Part shown: piece by piece, positions 6,953 through 9,559 of the stretch
How the letters are laid out: each line of letters begins with the position of its first letter
How positions within the stretch are numbered: the first letter of the stretch is position 1
Assembly: GCA_005791855.1 (NCBI GenBank)
Contig: SXUH01000395.1
Location: forward strand, 1-9,559
DNA length: 9,559 nt
Direction: 5' to 3'
Origin: Bdellovibrionales bacterium
GTDB lineage: Bacteria > Bdellovibrionota > Bacteriovoracia > Bacteriovoracales > Bacteriovoracaceae
Made by a program: the position numbers and the translations under genes
The notes under the pieces: generated by a model
Databases searched by the model: none
Seen by the model: the letters and a program-made list of their open reading frames with translations, nothing else
What the model was told of the DNA's origin: nothing

Positions 6953-6958
6953 ATTATA
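6953..6958 (-). promoter_or_regulatory. Consensus -10 hexamer (TATAAT) facing the flavoprotein gene
   Basis: The minus strand reads TATAAT here, about 100 nt upstream of the flavoprotein start and between two of the dyads. No good -35 hexamer was found 16-18 nt away, so this would be an activator-dependent promoter or a chance match. Confidence 0.3.
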
Positions 6959-7014
6959 GGGAATCCCTACTCAGGATCTGGTAAAAAAATTGCTGCAAAA
7001 TTTTAAACCTCCTC

Positions 7015-7020
7015 GATAAT
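7015..7020 (+). promoter_or_regulatory. Possible -10 element (GATAAT) of a leaderless promoter
   Basis: GATAAT ends 6 nt before the ATG at 7027, so a transcript from it would begin at or next to the start codon. A weak TTGCTG (6990-6995) lies upstream at a rather long 19-nt spacing. No Shine-Dalgarno precedes the ATG, which fits leaderless translation. Confidence 0.35.
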
Positions 7021-7026
7021 ATTCCC

Positions 7027-7719
7027 ATGACCCTAAAGCAGAAGACCATCCTCGCGGTCGACGACGACGAGGACATCCTGAAGTTCCTTAAAAAGATCCT
7101 CGAAGCCGCGGGCTTCACCGTCCTCACCGCCCCCTCCGCGGACGAGGGCCGCGAGCTCCTCGCCCGAGAGCTCCCGCACCTCATCATCTCCGATCTCAAC
7201 ATGGAACCGGAGAATGGCTACAGCTTCATCAAGAGCGTCCGGAAGGAGAAGCTCTACCAGCACATCCCGATCGTGGTCCTGAGCGCCGTCAACGAGTTCA
7301 ACATCGTGAAGAAGGTCATCGCCCTCGGGATCTCCGACTACGCCATCAAGCCGCTCCAGGCACCGCTCCTCGTGGGGAAGATCAAGAAGGCCCTCTTCAA
7401 GAAAGAGATGTCTACCTGGACCCCCGCCAAGGGCGCGGAGCCCGTGCTCACGGTCCGGCTCGAGGCGGAGGTCGTCGAGCTCGGAGAAGCGGGCTACCGG
7501 CTCGCGGGGCCGTTCAAGCTCACCCCGGGAAAGAAGCTCGCCGTGGACGCGGAGGAGTTCCGGAAGCTTGGCCTCGGAGACCTCATCCACCAGTCCAGTA
7601 ACCTCCTCAAGAGTTCCCTGCGCGGAGGGGTGTTCTCCAACGACGTGACCTTCATGGCCGTGAACGAAGCCGTCGCCTCTCGGATCCGGCAGTTCGTGAA
7701 GAAAGGAGGAGCTTCGTGA
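7027..7719 (+). CDS. Response regulator: receiver domain with PilZ-like C-terminal domain
   Basis: Encodes 230 residues. Residues 6-125 are a canonical receiver domain with all the expected active-site residues: Asp12-Asp13 (AVDDDED), phospho-acceptor Asp56 (IISDLNM), Ser86 (VVLSAV) and Lys108 (AIKPL). The remaining ~95 residues lack a helix-turn-helix. They look like a small beta-barrel (VTLRL-type strands, then ELGEAGYRLAGPFKL followed by PGKKL), the layout of a PilZ domain whose DxSxxG motif is degenerate. It is therefore probably a signalling output or adaptor and not a DNA-binding regulator. It is the first gene of a three-gene operon ending in a sensor kinase, its likely phosphodonor. 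No Shine-Dalgarno precedes the ATG. The receiver is certain; the PilZ assignment is tentative. Confidence 0.85.
   Translation: MTLKQKTILAVDDDEDILKFLKKILEAAGFTVLTAPSADEGRELLARELPHLIISDLNMEPENGYSFIKSVRKEKLYQHIPIVVLSAVNEFNIVKKVIALGISDYAIKPLQAPLLVGKIKKALFKKEMSTWTPAKGAEPVLTVRLEAEVVELGEAGYRLAGPFKLTPGKKLAVDAEEFRKLGLGDLIHQSSNLLKSSLRGGVFSNDVTFMAVNEAVASRIRQFVKKGGAS
7704..7709 (+). promoter_or_regulatory. Strong Shine-Dalgarno fixing the GTG start at 7716
   Basis: AGGAGG, the full consensus, lies inside the end of the preceding gene, 6 nt before GTG at 7716. It selects this GTG start, which overlaps the upstream TGA as GTGA. Confidence 0.8.
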
Positions 7720-8408
7720 AGAACGCGCTCGTGGCCCTCGTGATCGACCAGGACCCGGAGAGCCTCAAGCGCTTCCTCCCTTGCGTCGAGGGCATCTTCG
7801 CTACGGTCTACACCCAGTCGGATCCCACGCGCCTCGAGCGCGACTACCAGGGCTTGAAGCCCCAGGTCATCTTCCTGAACCTCAACCTCGATCACCGGGA
7901 AGAGAGCTTCAACTTCCTGGAGAAGGTCCACCCCACCCAGGAGACGCCGGCGGTGGTCTTCGCCTACCTCGACCACGGCGAGCCCGAACTCTTCGCGCAC
8001 GCCATCGAAAACGGCGTGCAGGATCTCTTCACCAGGCCCTTCGACGCCGACCTCATCGCGAGCAAGATCAACCGCTGGATCCGGAACGAGCAGAGCCTGG
8101 AGAAGGACCTCTCGTACACGCGCCTGCGGCCCGCGCTCAAGGCGCAGGTCGAGCTCGGGCTCAAGCTCCTCTGCGTCGACGAGAGCGGCTTCACCATGAG
8201 CTCGGACCACTACATCAGCAAGGGGACCCGGCTCCCGGTCTGCGCGCCTCTCCTGAAGGAGATCTTCGGAGCTCCGGACCTCGAGCTCCTGGTCACGAAG
8301 ACCTGGTACGAAGAGGGCCAGGCGGAGTGCTACCTCTTCCTCGAACCAAGAGCGGCGTCGGAGGCCACCAGCTCGGCCCTCCGGCGGTTCATCCTGAGTA
8401 AGCTCTGA
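7716..8408 (+). CDS. Pseudo-receiver protein with PilZ-like C-terminal domain
   Basis: Encodes 230 residues from a GTG start, the same length and layout as the preceding protein, suggesting an old duplication or a recurring architecture. Residues 4-125 keep the receiver fold pattern, but the active site is degraded. The phospho-acceptor position is Asn55 (VIFLNLNL), the acidic pair is Asp11-Gln12, and the conserved Lys is Arg107 (LFTRPF). Phosphotransfer to it is therefore not expected; it may work as an unphosphorylated partner. Residues ~140-213 have the strand layout of PilZ, with VDESGFTMSS (154-163) followed by KGTRLPV resembling DxSxxG and the GxxL strand. Its start overlaps the upstream stop by 4 nt behind a consensus Shine-Dalgarno, and its stop overlaps the kinase ATG, so the three products are translationally coupled. 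Confidence 0.8.
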   Translation: MKNALVALVIDQDPESLKRFLPCVEGIFATVYTQSDPTRLERDYQGLKPQVIFLNLNLDHREESFNFLEKVHPTQETPAVVFAYLDHGEPELFAHAIENGVQDLFTRPFDADLIASKINRWIRNEQSLEKDLSYTRLRPALKAQVELGLKLLCVDESGFTMSSDHYISKGTRLPVCAPLLKEIFGAPDLELLVTKTWYEEGQAECYLFLEPRAASEATSSALRRFILSKL

Positions 8409-9559
8409 TGCGGCCGGTGCGAAACCTCCAGTCCAAGAAGTTCACCATCGCCTCGGGCCTGTGCTTCCTCTTCCTCATCGGCGTGACCGTGGCCGGGTAC
8501 CTCATCCTGCGGAAGGCGGAGGACAGCAGCGCCTGGGTGAAGCACACCCTCCAGATCCAGGCGAACCTCGAGGAACTCTCTTCGACGATCTACGAACTCG
8601 GGAACGCCCAGAAGGGGTACATCATCACCGCGAAGGAGGACCGGCTCGAGACCTACCAAAAGGTTTCCCGCGAGCTCCTGCCCATCGTGGTTCGGATCGA
8701 AGCGTCGGTGGCGGATAATCAGAAGCAGACCGCTCACATCCGGATCATCCGCAGCGCCGTCGACCAGCTCCTGGCCTACTACGACAACACCGTCGCGCTC
8801 GTGCGGAAGGGGAACCTCAAGGAAGCGGTGAGGATCGTCGTCGGTGGCCAGGGCCAGCTGCTCAACGATAAGCTCAAGGGCTACATCGCCCTGATGAAGG
8901 ACATCGAAGGAAAGCTCCTCGAGGTCCGGCTCCGCGACGAGCGGGAGAGCAAGGCCCGCACCCACAACACCATCTTCGGAGGGAGCTTCGCGGCCCTCTC
9001 GATCCTCCTGTGTTTCATCGTCCTGGCGTACCGGCAGAACTCCCAGCGGGAAGCGGTCCAGCGGGAGCTCAACCGGAACGCCCAGGTGCAGAATGCGATC
9101 CTCTCGGCCACGGCCGTCGCCCTCATCGCCACCGACAGCGCCGGCTCCATCACCCACTTCAACCCCGCCGCGGAGAACCTCCTCGGGTACGCGGCGGCCG
9201 AGATGCTCGGCAAGACTCCGGCCGAGTTCCACGTGGCGGAAGAAGTCCAGCGCTCGGCCGAGGAGCTCTCCCGGAGGTTCGGAAGGCCCGTGGCCCCCGG
9301 GTTCGACGTCTTCCGAGTGCGGGCCGACCTGGGGATCATCGAAGCCGACCAGTGGACCTACCGGCACAAGGACGGAACCCGCATCCCGGTGAAGCTCTCC
9401 GTCTCCGCCCTCAAGGACCCGGACGGGACCGTCGCCGGCTACATCGGCGTGGCCCACGACGTCCGGAAGCAGCTCGAGTTCGAGCAGACCCTCATCGAGG
9501 CGCGGGAGGCGGCCCTCTCCGGGACGAAGGCGAAGTCCGAGTTCCTCGCGAACATGAGC
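8408..9559 (+). CDS. CHASE3-PAS sensor histidine kinase (3' end outside the window)
   Basis: An open frame of 384 codons runs to the window end without a stop. It has a first membrane segment (~13-34), then an extracytoplasmic helical domain (~36-180) with the CHASE3-type pattern (LSSTIYELGNAQKGYIITA, 57-75, followed by YQKV). A second membrane segment follows (~188-208), then a short coiled linker. Next comes a PAS domain (~225-350: ALIATDSAGSITHFNPAAE, then the late KDGTRIPVKLSVS and GYIGVAHDV strands). The last residues are KSEFLANMS, which in HisKA kinases is followed directly by HE, so the window stops just before the phospho-acceptor His. The ATG overlaps the preceding TGA (TGATG) with only a weak GAG upstream, indicating translational coupling. 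GTG at 8417 is an alternative start. Further domains (catalytic ATPase, possibly receivers) must lie beyond the window. Confidence 0.9.
   Translation, partial: MRPVRNLQSKKFTIASGLCFLFLIGVTVAGYLILRKAEDSSAWVKHTLQIQANLEELSSTIYELGNAQKGYIITAKEDRLETYQKVSRELLPIVVRIEASVADNQKQTAHIRIIRSAVDQLLAYYDNTVALVRKGNLKEAVRIVVGGQGQLLNDKLKGYIALMKDIEGKLLEVRLRDERESKARTHNTIFGGSFAALSILLCFIVLAYRQNSQREAVQRELNRNAQVQNAILSATAVALIATDSAGSITHFNPAAENLLGYAAAEMLGKTPAEFHVAEEVQRSAEELSRRFGRPVAPGFDVFRVRADLGIIEADQWTYRHKDGTRIPVKLSVSALKDPDGTVAGYIGVAHDVRKQLEFEQTLIEAREAALSGTKAKSEFLANMS

Larger units (their letters stand above)
6856..7026. promoter_or_regulatory. Divergent promoter region with three successive dyads
   Basis: This 171-nt AT-rich spacer separates the exported flavoprotein gene from the signalling operon. 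It holds three inverted repeats, each with a 3-nt spacer: AAACAA-TCG-TTGTTT (6915-6929), CAACCA-TCT-TGGTTG (6937-6951) and TAGGG-AAT-CCCTA (6957-6969). Their centres are 22 and 19 nt apart, about two helical turns, as expected for regulator sites on one DNA face. The arm sequences differ, so one regulator binding all three is not obvious. They could control one or both divergent genes. Confidence 0.5.

Noticed and set aside
7007..7013. AGGAGGT on the minus strand as a ribosome site for a small minus-strand gene.
   Set aside because: No ATG or GTG follows at proper spacing on that strand, and the reading frames beyond it are short and lack features.
8330..9457. A 375-codon minus-strand open frame opposite the sensor kinase.
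   Set aside because: Antisense shadow; the plus strand gives a continuous CHASE3-PAS-HisKA kinase, coupled to the gene before it.

Overview
The window is GC-rich with compact coding (GC in the low-to-mid 60s by eye, third positions strongly C/G). Exported proteins with N-terminal signal sequences, a CHASE3 hybrid-type sensor kinase, PilZ-like domains and a class III adenylate cyclase suggest a Gram-negative signalling-rich bacterium, such as a deltaproteobacterium in the broad sense or a Bdellovibrionota/Oligoflexia-like lineage. No ribosomal or taxonomic marker is present, so this placement is a weak inference. I see no tRNA, rRNA, CRISPR array, insertion sequence or phage gene.

Left block (1-2245): two divergently transcribed genes for exported proteins share an AT-rich intergenic region with three dyad symmetries. 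On the minus strand (98-961) is an SMP-30/gluconolactonase-type six-bladed beta-propeller, followed by a perfect 12-bp hairpin. On the plus strand (1151-2131) is a modular secreted protein: a carbohydrate-binding-like beta-sandwich, a Thr-Pro repeat linker and a CAP/SCP (YkwD-like) domain. It is also followed by a strong hairpin.

Middle block (2246-5136): a two-gene plus-strand operon. The first gene encodes a class I SAM-dependent methyltransferase with a PilZ-like N-terminus and a body resembling the PhcB-like family annotated as fatty-acid methyl ester ('extracellular factor') synthases. The second encodes a six-transmembrane membrane-anchored class IIIb adenylate cyclase with a full catalytic residue set and an unusual C-terminal zinc-ribbon-like tail. 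The membrane anchor resembles those of fatty-acid-derived quorum-sensing receptors (CqsS/LqsS/PhcS type). My main hypothesis is therefore a self-contained cell-density circuit: a lipid-like signal is made by the methyltransferase and read directly into cAMP by the cyclase. This is inference, not proof.

Right block (5188-9559): a minus-strand gene for an exported FAD/NAD(P)-binding oxidoreductase diverges from a three-gene plus-strand signalling operon. That operon encodes a canonical receiver protein with a PilZ-like tail, a similarly built protein whose receiver has lost its phospho-acceptor Asp, and a CHASE3-PAS sensor histidine kinase cut off by the window end just before its expected phospho-His. 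The three genes overlap at their stop and start codons. The divergent intergenic region carries three successive dyads at about two-helical-turn spacing, and the first operon gene looks leaderless.
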